A stretch of 64,000 bases of DNA from Pseudonocardia alaniniphila (GCF_022524485.1 NZ_JAKXMK010000011.1:186001-250000); one strand, 5' to 3'. Positions 16,185-25,065 are shown, counted from the stretch's first letter. Numbers and translations are program-made. Notes: generated by a model not told the origin, from the sequence alone.

Positions 16185-17102
16185 ATGTTGGGTTCAGGAG
16201 GCACGCGCTTGTCGTGGACCGATCTGCCCTCCACCGTGCGCGACCGAGTGGCGGACGTACTGAGATCGCCGGTCGTCGAGGCACGGTCCCAGACAGGGGG
16301 CTTCTCGCCGGGATCTGCCGACCGCGTCGTCACCGCCACCGGTGAGCGTGCCTTCGTCAAAGCCATCAGCGCCGCGCAGAATCCGGACAGCCCCGGTATG
16401 CACCGGCGCGAGGCCCGTATCACCGGGGCGCTGCCGCCGGGGCTGCCCGTTCCGCAACTTCGCGGAACCGTGGATGTGGACGGCTGGATCGCCCTCGTTC
16501 TGACCGACGTCGACGGCCGGACTCCCGCACTACCGTGGCGTCACGACGAGCTGGCCGCCGTGCTCCACGCTCTCGAGGTCCTCAACCGCGCAGCCACGCC
16601 CTGCCCTGTACCCGAGCTGCCGATCGCTCGGGATGCCGTGGCCGAGGATCTCGCGGGCTTCGACCGCCTCGCCGCCGATGACGTTGCCATCCCCGGCCTG
16701 GACGGCTTGCGCGATCTTGCCGAGCGCGGGCTGAAGGCGCTGGTCGGCGACACACTCGTGCACACCGATCTCCGGGCCGACAACGTGCTGATCACCGCCG
16801 AAGGAGCGGTCCTCGTCGACTGGCCGTGGGCATGCCGCGGGCCGAGCTGGCTGGACACGCTCATGGTGCTCGTGGAGGTCGACCGGTACGGCGGGCACGA
16901 CACCGACGAGCTGCTGCGGACGACCCCGGCCACCCGCGACGCCGACCCCGAGGACCTGACCGCCGTGCTCGCCGGGTTCGCGGGGTTCTTCCTGGACATG
17001 GCACGCCGGGACCCACCCCCTGGTATCCCGCGCTTGCGTGAGTTTCAACGCGTCCAGGGCGAAGCGCTGCTCACCTGGGTGCGGCGGCGACAGCGAGAGT
17101 GA
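16185..17102 (+). CDS. Phosphotransferase family protein (APH-like kinase fold)
   Basis: A 305-residue protein with the aminoglycoside-phosphotransferase fold. Brenner's motif VHTDLRADNVLI, with catalytic aspartate, is near residue 195, and the metal-binding VDWPWACRG near 215. The N-terminal lobe has GERAFVKAI with the ATP-binding lysine. This superfamily includes antibiotic kinases, choline kinases and acyl-CoA dehydrogenase-linked proteins; nothing here fixes the substrate. The start MLGSGGTRLSW at 16185 is preferred over an earlier in-frame GTG at 16083, which would place extra residues over the divergent promoter. Confidence 0.82.
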   Translation: MLGSGGTRLSWTDLPSTVRDRVADVLRSPVVEARSQTGGFSPGSADRVVTATGERAFVKAISAAQNPDSPGMHRREARITGALPPGLPVPQLRGTVDVDGWIALVLTDVDGRTPALPWRHDELAAVLHALEVLNRAATPCPVPELPIARDAVAEDLAGFDRLAADDVAIPGLDGLRDLAERGLKALVGDTLVHTDLRADNVLITAEGAVLVDWPWACRGPSWLDTLMVLVEVDRYGGHDTDELLRTTPATRDADPEDLTAVLAGFAGFFLDMARRDPPPGIPRLREFQRVQGEALLTWVRRRQRE

Positions 17103-17117
17103 TCTCGTGGTCGGTCG

Positions 17118-18500
17118 TCATGCGTGGGTCAGCCGCTCCTGGGGCCTGCCTGCCGGACCCTCCGGGCGTTGGACGGTGTCGATCGTCTCCATCTCCTTGG
17201 TGAACTCGACGTACTCGTCGTCCATGAGTGCGCGAGGGTTGAAGTCGGGACTGGCCAGCACGCCGTGGACGCGGCGGCGCTGCATTCCGAAGTTGCCGCC
17301 GTCGTAGATCGGGAGAATCGCTGCCTCCCTGAGGAACTTCTCGAACATGTGCTTGCGGTCGGCGCTGTTGACTCCGACAACCTGCATGCACTTGTAGACG
17401 CTGTCGAGGAGCGTCTCCGTGCAGTAGGTCTTGTTCAACGCGCCGATGAGCTCGCCGTGGTAGTCGTGCTGGTCGATGTAGTGCGCGGCCTTCCAGCAGA
17501 AGTAGCGGCAGGCCTCGATGCGCGCGGCGACGTCGCCGAGCACGTATCCGACGTTCTGGAAATAGATCATCGGGTGCGGGCTGCCTGCGGTGTAGGTCTT
17601 CGCCCAGTCCAGGGCGGATTCGTACGCCGCTCGGGCCACCCCGACGGCGGCGATTCCGGCGACCGGGCCGGACCAGGCGAAGTTGCGGTTGATCAGCAGG
17701 TCGCCGTTGCCCAGAGTGCCTTCCACGAGGTTCGACGCCGGCACCCGCGCGTTCTCGAAGATGATCTCGGAGTTCGGCGTGAGGCGGTGTCCGAAGGTGT
17801 CGATCAGGTTGTACGTGACGCCGGGGGTGCCCCGTTCGACCAGGATGGCCGAGAGTCCCTCGGTCCCACCCTTGGCCGGGTCCGTCCGCACCACCACGAG
17901 GTTGATGTTCGCTCCCCGCCCGTCCCAGCCTGCGACGTTGCAGGGCCAGTACTTGCGGCCGTTGAGTACGTAGCTGTCGCCGTCGAAACGAGCGGTGACG
18001 CCGATGCCGACGGGGTGGGGAAGCGGGGTGTCGAAGTTGGCCGTGCCGCCTGGCGTGCCCGGCGGCTCGCTGGCCGCGTAACCCGCGATCCACTCCCCGG
18101 AGGGATCCGATGTGGCGGCCTGCATCACGCGCTTCTTCTGCTGCTCGGTGCCCCAGTACCAGACGGGCATGAGCGCGAGCCCGTTCACCAGCACCGTGCA
18201 CGCGAAGCCCGGGTCGACGGCGCAGATCTCCTCGGCCGCGAGGATCAGCTCGATATTCGTCAGGCCGCCACCGCCGTACTCCTTGGGCAGCATGCCGAAC
18301 GCGATACCCCGTTTGTAGGCCTCCACGTAGGCCGGTTTGGTCATCTGGAACGCCTTCAACGGATCGGATTCCCGGTCCGCTTCGCGTACGACCGGCGCGA
18401 GCACGTTCTCGGCGAAGTCCCGTGCCGCGAGCTGGACCTTCTTCTGATCGGCGCTGAGCGAGAAGTTGATGCCGGCCGATTCGCTGAACTCGATGGACAT
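17118..18500 (-). CDS. Acyl-CoA dehydrogenase family protein
   Basis: A 460-residue flavoenzyme, longer than the usual 380. The N-terminal helical domain starts INFSLSADQKKVQLAARDFA. The middle domain has the flavin/substrate segment WIAGYAASEPPGTPGG and the strand DSYVLNGRKYWPCN. At the position where most members carry the catalytic glutamate motif YEGT, this protein has IYDGGNFGMQRRR, so the substrate may be unusual. The ATG follows ATGAGGAGATCC. It is divergent from a GAF-LytTR regulator, with a 144-bp shared region, and is the probable target of that regulator. Confidence 0.87.
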   Translation of the reverse strand: MSIEFSESAGINFSLSADQKKVQLAARDFAENVLAPVVREADRESDPLKAFQMTKPAYVEAYKRGIAFGMLPKEYGGGGLTNIELILAAEEICAVDPGFACTVLVNGLALMPVWYWGTEQQKKRVMQAATSDPSGEWIAGYAASEPPGTPGGTANFDTPLPHPVGIGVTARFDGDSYVLNGRKYWPCNVAGWDGRGANINLVVVRTDPAKGGTEGLSAILVERGTPGVTYNLIDTFGHRLTPNSEIIFENARVPASNLVEGTLGNGDLLINRNFAWSGPVAGIAAVGVARAAYESALDWAKTYTAGSPHPMIYFQNVGYVLGDVAARIEACRYFCWKAAHYIDQHDYHGELIGALNKTYCTETLLDSVYKCMQVVGVNSADRKHMFEKFLREAAILPIYDGGNFGMQRRRVHGVLASPDFNPRALMDDEYVEFTKEMETIDTVQRPEGPAGRPQERLTHA

Positions 18501-18644
18501 TCCCGGATCTCCTCATCTGGCCGCGATGATCTTCCGGGGCCGGGTGGACCGGCTCCGCGGCACTGCGCGGTCGGCGCCCGCGCGGCTAGCCTGTGCCCTG
18601 AGTCACTCTGGCCTGCACGCGAGCAGCGCGAGAAGGGACCTGGC

Positions 18645-20063
18645 ATGGACGGCGTCCATCCGAATCCGAACGGTCCTCTTCGCGGCACGAAAGGGACCGC
18701 GGCCGCGTGCGGCGTGATGACGGAAGAGCAGCGCAGGGTGATGGCGGCGTGGGAGAGGTTCGTCTCCGGAGAGGACGCGGTGGACGGCGTTCGGGCCGGC
18801 ATCCTGCTGTCCTGGTACCGCTGCCGCGACGTACACCAGGTCGACCCGCTCCAGGCGCCGGCGCCGGCGCCGGCCGCAGAGGCCGGCACCGAGCACTCCG
18901 TCGCGCAGGACATGCTCTTCGCGAGGCTCGGCGGGGAAGCCGGTGCGAGCTGGTCCGCGCTGCATCCCGCCCTCGTGAGCGTGACGGACGGCGCCGGACG
19001 CATCCTCGCGAGCTGGGGACCGCATCACGACGAGACGGTTCTCGATCCCGGTTTCTCCTGGTCGGAAGCCTGCAGCGGCACGAACGGGATGGGGACGGCG
19101 CTCGAACGTCCCGGCCTCGCATCGGTGCAGGGCGCGGAGCACTGGTGCCGCGACTTCCATCAGTGGAACTGCGCCGCAATCGCGATACGCGACCCCGTGA
19201 GCCACGCACCCGTCGCCGCGCTGGACGTTGCGCGCCGGGGTGACGAGCTGCCTGGCTACGCGACCGAATGGCTGCTGCGCACGGCAGCCGCCTTCGAGTC
19301 GGAGTTGAGTGACCAGGCCGTGCGCAACGGCCGACGGCTCGCTGACGCCTTCTCCGAAGCCGAGTCCGGTGTCACCGGAGCGCTCCTCGCGATGGACGTG
19401 GCCGGCAAGCTCGTGGCGGTGAACGAGACGGCAACGGCGTTGTTCGGCGTCGTGTGCTCGAACCCGGCGGTCGATCCCAACGCACGGGTGTCGCCAGGGA
19501 TCCCTCATCTCGCCGAGCTCGTCGAGAAAGCGGTTCGGCGAGCTCGGAAGGACTCCGGCTGGCGGGGTTTCGCCAACCTGTACGCGCCTTCAGGCAAGGA
19601 GCCCTTCACCGTGGAGCTCCGGCCCGTGCGCATCTCCTGCGACCCCGTTGGCGTGCTCGTGGTGGCGACCGACAGCCCGGCCGGTGAACCGTTGACGCGC
19701 GTCGAGTCGTCGCGGACCAGAGGCTATCCACCTCGGATTCCCGCTATGCGGGGCACGCGGATCGTCCTGCTCGCCCCGCACGAGATCCGGTATGCCGAAG
19801 CGAACAGCCATGCCGTGTGGTTCGTGACGGATCAGGGCCGCCTGCTCGCCGCGACGCGGGGTATCGACAACGTGGAGCGACAGCTCGATTCGTCGACGTT
19901 TCTCAGGGTGCATCGGCGCTACATCGTCAACGTGAGCCGGATCAAGGAGGTCGAGCCGGGCTTCAAGGGATCGCTCACCCTGGCCATGAGTTGCGGAGAG
20001 CAGGAGGGAATCGCCGTCTCGCGTCGCTACGCGGCCCGTCTCAAGTGCGTGCTCGGCCTCTGA
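18645..20063 (+). CDS. GAF and LytTR domain transcriptional regulator
   Basis: A 472-residue regulator with an uncommon layout. Residues about 60-210 are a GAF domain like those of AcoR/DhaR activators (WSEACSGTNGMGTALERPGL, then AEHWCRDFHQWNCAAIAIRD). A PAS-like segment follows at about 245-340 (ALLAMDVAGKLVAVNETATA). The C-terminus, about 375-472, is a LytTR DNA-binding domain (IRYAEANSHAVWFVTDQGRL, then FLRVHRRYIVNVSRIKEVEP). AcoR-type proteins usually end in a sigma-54 AAA domain and a Fis HTH; here LytTR replaces both. The start at 18645 follows AGAAGGGACC. It is divergent from the acyl-CoA dehydrogenase gene, so small-molecule-responsive control of that enzyme is likely. Confidence 0.88.
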   Translation: MDGVHPNPNGPLRGTKGTAAACGVMTEEQRRVMAAWERFVSGEDAVDGVRAGILLSWYRCRDVHQVDPLQAPAPAPAAEAGTEHSVAQDMLFARLGGEAGASWSALHPALVSVTDGAGRILASWGPHHDETVLDPGFSWSEACSGTNGMGTALERPGLASVQGAEHWCRDFHQWNCAAIAIRDPVSHAPVAALDVARRGDELPGYATEWLLRTAAAFESELSDQAVRNGRRLADAFSEAESGVTGALLAMDVAGKLVAVNETATALFGVVCSNPAVDPNARVSPGIPHLAELVEKAVRRARKDSGWRGFANLYAPSGKEPFTVELRPVRISCDPVGVLVVATDSPAGEPLTRVESSRTRGYPPRIPAMRGTRIVLLAPHEIRYAEANSHAVWFVTDQGRLLAATRGIDNVERQLDSSTFLRVHRRYIVNVSRIKEVEPGFKGSLTLAMSCGEQEGIAVSRRYAARLKCVLGL

Positions 20064-20090
20064 GGCCGCCGACGGCTCTACCGTCGTCCC

Positions 20091-20876
20091 ATGAGCGTGA
20101 CGTTCCACGAGCTCCATCACGGCGAACGGCCCCTGGTCCTGCCCAACGCGTGGGATGTGCCGTCCGCGCTGGCCTTCCTGCACGCAGGCTTCGCGGCGAT
20201 CGGCACCACCAGCTTCGGTGTGGCCTCGAGCCTCGGACGCCCGGACGGCAGGCGATCGACCCGGGAGGCGAACCTCGCCCTTGCCCGTGAGCTGTCCCGG
20301 CTGCCCTGCCACATCACGATGGACATCGAGGACGGCTACGCCGACGAGCCGGAGATCGTCGCCGAATACGTCGCCGAACTGGGCGTGGCCGGGATCAACA
20401 TCGAGGACAGCACCGCAGAGAGGCTGGTCGCGCCGCACGCGTTCGCCGCGAAGGTGGCGGCCGTCAAGGCTCGCTGCCCCGGGCTGTTCGTCAACGCTCG
20501 CGTCGACACCTTCTGGCTCGGCCAGGACGCGACCGTCGCGTCGTCGCTCGAACGCGCCGCCGCCTACGCCGAGGCCGGCGCCGACGGTGTCTTCGTCCCC
20601 GGCGCGGCCGAACCCGCGGTGCTGCGCGAGTTGGCTGCCGGCATCCCGGTTCCGTTGAACGTGCTCGTCGTGCCGGGGCTCTCGCTCGATGAGCTGGCGG
20701 CGCTGGGGGTGCGCCGGGTGAGCACCGGGTCGCTGCCCTATCGGGCGGCGCTCCACGCAGCCGTCGCGGTGGCGGCAGGGGTGCGCGACGGCCGTGCCAT
20801 CCCGGAAGCGACGCCGTACCCCGACCTGCAGGCACGGCTCGTCCGCTACGAGCAGAGTCCCGGCTCTTTGCCCTGA
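20091..20876 (+). CDS. Isocitrate lyase/PEP mutase superfamily protein
   Basis: A 261-residue TIM-barrel protein. Family features include LPNAWDVPSALAFLHAGFAA, GTTSFGVASSLG, the metal-binding DIEDGYADEP and the INIEDS strand. True PEP mutases carry an EDK-x5-NS motif; here the corresponding stretch is EDSTAERLV, so phosphonopyruvate synthesis is unlikely. Most such proteins are uncharacterised lyases or phosphonomutase relatives. The gene starts 27 bp after the LytTR regulator gene and may be cotranscribed with it. Confidence 0.85.
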   Translation: MSVTFHELHHGERPLVLPNAWDVPSALAFLHAGFAAIGTTSFGVASSLGRPDGRRSTREANLALARELSRLPCHITMDIEDGYADEPEIVAEYVAELGVAGINIEDSTAERLVAPHAFAAKVAAVKARCPGLFVNARVDTFWLGQDATVASSLERAAAYAEAGADGVFVPGAAEPAVLRELAAGIPVPLNVLVVPGLSLDELAALGVRRVSTGSLPYRAALHAAVAVAAGVRDGRAIPEATPYPDLQARLVRYEQSPGSLP

Positions 20877-20924
20877 TCGGGCAGTTCTGTCGACGAGTCG
20901 CCCCCGGCTGTGAACGATGAGTCG

Positions 20925-21839
20925 ATGGCCACTACCCGCTCGCCCGACGGTCGCGCGCTGCTGATCTCGACGTGGACATCGGCCGCGTTCGCCGTGGTCG
21001 CACTGGTGTGGGGATTGGCGACAGGGTCGCAGCTGATCGTGTTCGACGGTCTGTACTCGTTCGCGAGTGTCGGGTTGTCGCTGGCGGCGGTGCTCGCACT
21101 GCGCACCGCCCGCAAGGGCCCCGACGAGCGGTACCCGTGGGGACGGGAGGCCTGGGAGCCGCTGACGGTCGTGGTCAAGGCGGCCGCGCTCGCGGGCCTG
21201 AGCATCTACGCGCTCGTCAGCGCGGTCGGGGAGATCCTCGCCGGCGGCCGCGACATCGACGTCGGATGGGCACTGGCCTACGGCGTCGTCGCCACCGTGG
21301 CGGGCGCCGTCGTGTCGCTGATACTGCGGCGGCGCGCCCGGGCAGGCGGATCCGACCTCGTCCGCGCGGAGGCTGCCGAGTGGGTGGGCGACACGCTGCT
21401 CAGCGTGGCCGTGCTCGCCGGGTTCGTCGTGGCGCTGGTGCTGGAGCAGACCGGGCACTCCGACCTGGCGCGCTACGTCGACCCCGCCATGGTCGCGCTG
21501 GTCTCCGCGGCCTTCCTCCCCGTGCCGGCCAAGCTCGTCGTCTCCGGGTTCCGGGAGCTGCTGATGATGTCGCCTGCCCCGCACCTGCAGGCACGAATCG
21601 CGGCCACCGTGAGCGAGGTGGAGCGCACCTACCGATTCGCGGAGTCGTTCGTCCGGGCGTCGAAGGTCGGCGGACGGCTGGACGTGGCGGTCGAGTTCGT
21701 GGTCGACGACGACTCGACCGCGCAGACGGTGCACCAGTTCGACGACGTGCGCGCGGATCTGGAGGCGCGCTTCGAAGCGCTCGACCAGCTGACGTCGATG
21801 TCTGTCGGGTTCACGGCCGATCGCAGGTGGGCCCTGTGA
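20925..21839 (+). CDS. Cation diffusion facilitator family transporter
   Basis: A 304-residue membrane protein with five or six hydrophobic segments in the first 200 residues and a cytoplasmic C-terminal domain (VERTYRFAESFVRASKVGGR) typical of CDF transporters. The YiiP-like aspartate sites are partly visible in LIVFDGLYSFASVG and in the later helix with EAAEWVGDTLLS. These proteins export divalent metals such as Zn, Co or Fe in exchange for protons. An ATG at 20925 is preferred; a GTG at 20910 is also possible. It is convergent with the phosphoglycerate mutase-like gene, 12 bp apart. Confidence 0.85.
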   Translation: MATTRSPDGRALLISTWTSAAFAVVALVWGLATGSQLIVFDGLYSFASVGLSLAAVLALRTARKGPDERYPWGREAWEPLTVVVKAAALAGLSIYALVSAVGEILAGGRDIDVGWALAYGVVATVAGAVVSLILRRRARAGGSDLVRAEAAEWVGDTLLSVAVLAGFVVALVLEQTGHSDLARYVDPAMVALVSAAFLPVPAKLVVSGFRELLMMSPAPHLQARIAATVSEVERTYRFAESFVRASKVGGRLDVAVEFVVDDDSTAQTVHQFDDVRADLEARFEALDQLTSMSVGFTADRRWAL

Positions 21840-21851
21840 TCACCGCGGTAG

Positions 21852-23183
21852 TCACCGCTCGGCGGCCCCGAGACGCATCGGCTCCGGATCGTCCGCGAGC
21901 GCGACGACGGGGCGGCGGGTGATGCGGTGGCCGAGCAGCACGGGACGGTTCGCGTGACCCAGTAGCAGGGCCAGCAGCTTGTCGGCCCGGACCACCCCGA
22001 ACCAGCCCTGCCGGGCAGGCTTCTCCCCGAACTCGGTGACGCCGTCGGCGCGGACCGTCGGCCCGGCCACGACCAGCGGTGTCGGCTCGCCTGCGTGCAG
22101 CAGCGAGTGGGTGGAGGGGGTGGCGTGGTCGCCGGTGACGGCCACGATGGCGCGCTCGGCGAGCGGGACCAGGCCGGCGAGGCCGCGGTCGACGGCCTCG
22201 AGAACGTCCCGCTTGGCGTGGGGGAGCTTCGTGTGTCCCGCCTCGTCGGTGGCCTTGGTGTGGACGTGCACGAACCGCGCGCCTGCCGTGATCAGCTCGG
22301 CGGCGGCCGTGAGCCGGGTCGCGAGATCCTCGGCGAGGTCGTCGACCGGGGCGAGGTGCCGCTGCGCCATGCCGAGCACCGTCGCCAGCCCGCGGTAGAG
22401 CCGGGTGCTCGTGACCGCCGCGCCCGCGACGCCGTTCTGCTCCACGAACGTCGGGACGGCTCCGCGCACGCCGGACCACTTCGTCGTGAGGACGTCGAGC
22501 GCGGGCAGTCCACGCGCGGCCCGGTCGGCGTTGACGGGGTTGCGGACCAGGCGCTCGCGGGCGATCCGGAGGATGCCGGTGAGATCCCGGGCGGGGGCCT
22601 CACCGCCGGGGCTCGTGGCAACGGGCCGCAGCCACGGGTGGAACGTCTCGAAGAACGGGTCGGAGTCCGTGACGTCCGCGCACGTGTGGCCCGCGAGGGT
22701 GAGCAGGGCCTCGCCCCGCCCGCCGAGGGGGCACAGCGCCGCACCCTCGCGGCCGAGCACGGGAGCGAGATCGCGCAACAGGGCCTCGGCGTCCGTCGCG
22801 TCGGACGGTCCGGCGCGTCCCGTGATCCACAGCTTCTCGCCGTCGGCCCGGGACGTGCGCAGTGCGGCATGGGTGGTCGCGACGTCCGGTTCGACGTCGA
22901 GGCCGGCACCGAGAGCTTCCAGCACAGCCCGGCCCACGAAGGGGACCGACGAGTAGCCGAACATCGCCCAGTGCGCGAGCTCCGAGGTGGGCGCGCGTCC
23001 CCAGCCGAACGGGAGGTGCCATCCGCTGGCGCCGCGGCGGGCGAACGCGTCGAGGTTCGGGGTGGCGGCGGCTTCGGCAGGCGTACGGCCTGCGAGCTCC
23101 GGGATCGGGCGGTCGCCCAGGCCGTCGAGAACGACGAGCACGATGGGCAGCCGGTCGTCGAGCACGCTCGGCTCACTGGTCAT
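21852..23183 (-). CDS. ApgM-like phosphoglycerate mutase / alkaline phosphatase superfamily protein
   Basis: A 443-residue member of the archaeal-type, cofactor-independent phosphoglycerate mutase family. It has the N-terminal metal-binding LVVLDGLGDRP, the nucleophile region PTSELAHWAMFGY, HVHTKATDEAGH, and the second metal site VTGDHATPSTHS. The length fits ApgM (about 400-440 residues) rather than the 510-residue bacterial GpmI. It is the last gene of a three-gene operon, overlapping the nucleotidyltransferase gene by 11 bp. Glycolysis is a doubtful role in this context; a phosphotransfer on another metabolite is possible. Confidence 0.8.
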   Translation of the reverse strand: MTSEPSVLDDRLPIVLVVLDGLGDRPIPELAGRTPAEAAATPNLDAFARRGASGWHLPFGWGRAPTSELAHWAMFGYSSVPFVGRAVLEALGAGLDVEPDVATTHAALRTSRADGEKLWITGRAGPSDATDAEALLRDLAPVLGREGAALCPLGGRGEALLTLAGHTCADVTDSDPFFETFHPWLRPVATSPGGEAPARDLTGILRIARERLVRNPVNADRAARGLPALDVLTTKWSGVRGAVPTFVEQNGVAGAAVTSTRLYRGLATVLGMAQRHLAPVDDLAEDLATRLTAAAELITAGARFVHVHTKATDEAGHTKLPHAKRDVLEAVDRGLAGLVPLAERAIVAVTGDHATPSTHSLLHAGEPTPLVVAGPTVRADGVTEFGEKPARQGWFGVVRADKLLALLLGHANRPVLLGHRITRRPVVALADDPEPMRLGAAER

Positions 23184-23715
23184 CGCGGGCTCCGTGCGCT
23201 GTGAGCAGCTCGCGCAGCAGGGGGACGGAAGCCGTCGTCACGAGCTCCTCCCACGCCTCGCCTGCGGCGAACCGCCTCCGGATCTCCGAGGCCGACACGT
23301 GCCCGGCCGGGTCGCCGTCGAGGAGCAGGACCTCGTAGCCGCCGTCGGCGAGCAGGCGTGCCTTGTGCCGTTCCCAGTCGCTGTAGGCGCGCACGACCTG
23401 GCGGGCCGCCTGCGGCACGTACTCGTGCCAGTGCTGGGGCCTGGTCAGGTCGAAGGGAACGACGGTCGACCGGCCGGTGAGGTCACGTTCCGCGAGCGCG
23501 ACGGCGAGCAGCCACGCCCGCTCGAAGTAGGTGAACGGGTTGGCCGACGCGCGGTGGCGGTGCTGCGACGTGGCCTCCTCGTGCCGCGCCCCGGGGTCGG
23601 GGTTGGTGACCGCCACGACCAGATGATCGGCGTCGCGGAGCGCGATCTCGAAGAGCTCGAGATGCTGGCGGTGCACCGGCTGGAACCGCCCGGTGACACA
23701 CACCAGGGCCGTCAA
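23173..23715 (-). CDS. NadM-like nucleotidyltransferase (archaeal NMN adenylyltransferase type)
   Basis: A 180-residue cytidylyltransferase-fold protein. The N-terminal motif VTGRFQPVHRQHLELFEIAL corresponds to the GRFQPxHxGH signature of archaeal NMN adenylyltransferases, and SASEIRRRF near residue 150 to the ISSTxIR motif. Length and motif layout match NadM and not bacterial NadD. The GxH glycine is replaced by glutamine (HRQH), so substrate or activity may differ. It overlaps the upstream acyl-CoA dehydrogenase gene by 4 bp and the downstream ApgM-like gene by 11 bp, indicating translational coupling. Confidence 0.8.
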   Translation of the reverse strand: MTALVCVTGRFQPVHRQHLELFEIALRDADHLVVAVTNPDPGARHEEATSQHRHRASANPFTYFERAWLLAVALAERDLTGRSTVVPFDLTRPQHWHEYVPQAARQVVRAYSDWERHKARLLADGGYEVLLLDGDPAGHVSASEIRRRFAAGEAWEELVTTASVPLLRELLTAHGARDDQ

Positions 23716-24977
23716 CGCGGCTCCTCGGCCCGCGCCCGCAGCAGCCCTCTGGCGATGGCGTTGCGCTGGATCTCGACCGTGCCGGCCGGGATGCGGAGGT
23801 TGCGTGCGACGCGGAAGAGCTTCTCCTCGGGCGAGCCCTGCAGCAGCCCGGTGGCCCCTCGGACCTGGACGGCGTTGTCGGCGACCCGGAAGAACGCCTC
23901 GTCGTTGATCACCTTGACCAGGCTGATCAGCCGGGGCGCGTCCCGATGCAGCGGCATCGCGAACGGGCCCATCTCATCGAGCTCCGCCTGGGCGACGAGC
24001 GAGGTGGACCGCGCCTGGTAGATGTCGGCGTCCATGTTCGCGAGCAGGTGCTGCACGGCCTGCAGCTCGCCGATGGGCCGGCCCCCGGAGCGTCGGTCGC
24101 GGGCGTAGCGCAGCGACCGTTCGAGCAGCCAGTTGCCCCAGCCCGCGCACATCCCGCCGCGGCAGAGCCTCCGCCAGTTGATCCACATCATCGCCAGCCC
24201 GAAGCCGTCGCCGATCTCGCCGACGACGTTCTCCGCCGGAATCCGGACGTCGGTGAACTCCAGCTCACCGGTCAGTCCGTCGCCCAGCATCGTGGGGATG
24301 TCGGCCCCGCGACGGACGCCCGGCGCGTCGGCGTCGACCAGGAACATCGAGAGCGACCGGGTGCCTGCGCCAGGATCCGTCACGGCGACGACCTGGAGGA
24401 CGTCCGCGAAGTGCGCGTTGGTGATCCAGGCCTTGTGTCCGTTCAGGATCCAGTCGCTGCCGTCGGGCCGGGCGTGGGTCGACATGGCGAGCACGTCGGA
24501 TCCGACGTCCGGTTCGGTGTTGGCGAACGCCACGGTGATCTCGCCGGCGATCAGCGGCGCCAGGTAGCGCTCCCGGGCCTGCGGCGAACAGTGCTCCACG
24601 GCGGGGTTCGGCCCCTCGGTCCAGGCCAGCCCGGCCAGCCCGAGGCCGAGCCCTGCACGGCGGTAGACGAACTCCTCGACGTGGTGCATCTCGACGCGCG
24701 AGAAGCCGCCGCCACCGACCTCGGCGCTGGTGTGCGGCGCGTAGAGGCCGGCCTTGCCCGCTCGGCGCTGCACCTCGCGCCGCGCCTCCCACACCAGGGG
24801 ATGCATTCGACCGGCCTCGTCGAGCCGGGGTTGCCAGGCCGAACCGACGTCCTGGCGGGCGAGCTCCTCCGCGAGCGGCGCGACGTCGTCGTCGAGGAAG
24901 TGCCCGAACCGTGCGGTGTAGTCCGCAACCCGGTGGCCCGGGGTGATGACGGCGTTGCCGCTCCGCGTCATCGACAT
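23712..24977 (-). CDS. Acyl-CoA dehydrogenase
   Basis: A 421-residue acyl-CoA dehydrogenase of standard domain order. Visible features are VAFANTEPDVGSD in the flavin-binding middle domain, DWILNGHKAWITNAHFADV, and the C-terminal GTVEIQRNAIARGLL. The catalytic-loop segment reads RIPAGTVEIQRN, typical of long-chain FadE-like actinobacterial members where glutamate sits elsewhere. The ATG at 24977 follows GAGGAGATC. It heads an operon with the NadM-like and ApgM-like genes and is divergent from a TetR gene whose likely operator lies 20 bp upstream of this start. Confidence 0.87.
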   Translation of the reverse strand: MSMTRSGNAVITPGHRVADYTARFGHFLDDDVAPLAEELARQDVGSAWQPRLDEAGRMHPLVWEARREVQRRAGKAGLYAPHTSAEVGGGGFSRVEMHHVEEFVYRRAGLGLGLAGLAWTEGPNPAVEHCSPQARERYLAPLIAGEITVAFANTEPDVGSDVLAMSTHARPDGSDWILNGHKAWITNAHFADVLQVVAVTDPGAGTRSLSMFLVDADAPGVRRGADIPTMLGDGLTGELEFTDVRIPAENVVGEIGDGFGLAMMWINWRRLCRGGMCAGWGNWLLERSLRYARDRRSGGRPIGELQAVQHLLANMDADIYQARSTSLVAQAELDEMGPFAMPLHRDAPRLISLVKVINDEAFFRVADNAVQVRGATGLLQGSPEEKLFRVARNLRIPAGTVEIQRNAIARGLLRARAEEPR

Positions 24978-24996
24978 GATCTCCTCACCGGATTGT

Positions 24997-25014
24997 GAAC
25001 AATGTTCATTGTTC
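24997..25014. promoter_or_regulatory. Candidate TetR operator between divergent genes
   Basis: GAACAATG-TT-CATTGTTC is a perfect inverted repeat with a two-base centre. It lies 20 bp before the acyl-CoA dehydrogenase start and 51 bp before the TetR start, a classic place for shared repression. Confidence 0.7.
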
Positions 25015-25065
25015 TGAACGCTATTCGCACGCTAGCTTCGCCGCAGCCGATACGGAAGGGGAGCC

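Noticed and set aside
17124..18644. A 979-codon reading frame extending the GAF-LytTR gene to the left
   Set aside because: The left half is antisense to the well-supported acyl-CoA dehydrogenase gene; a good ribosome-binding site and the family start place the real beginning at 18645.
20091..23715. Possible phosphonate biosynthesis cluster (PEP mutase-like, phosphoglycerate mutase-like and nucleotidyltransferase genes close together)
   Set aside because: The PEP mutase-like protein lacks the EDK-x5-NS motif of true PEP mutases (EDSTAERLV instead), no phosphonopyruvate decarboxylase is present, and the genes lie in two opposite-strand units with a metal transporter between them.
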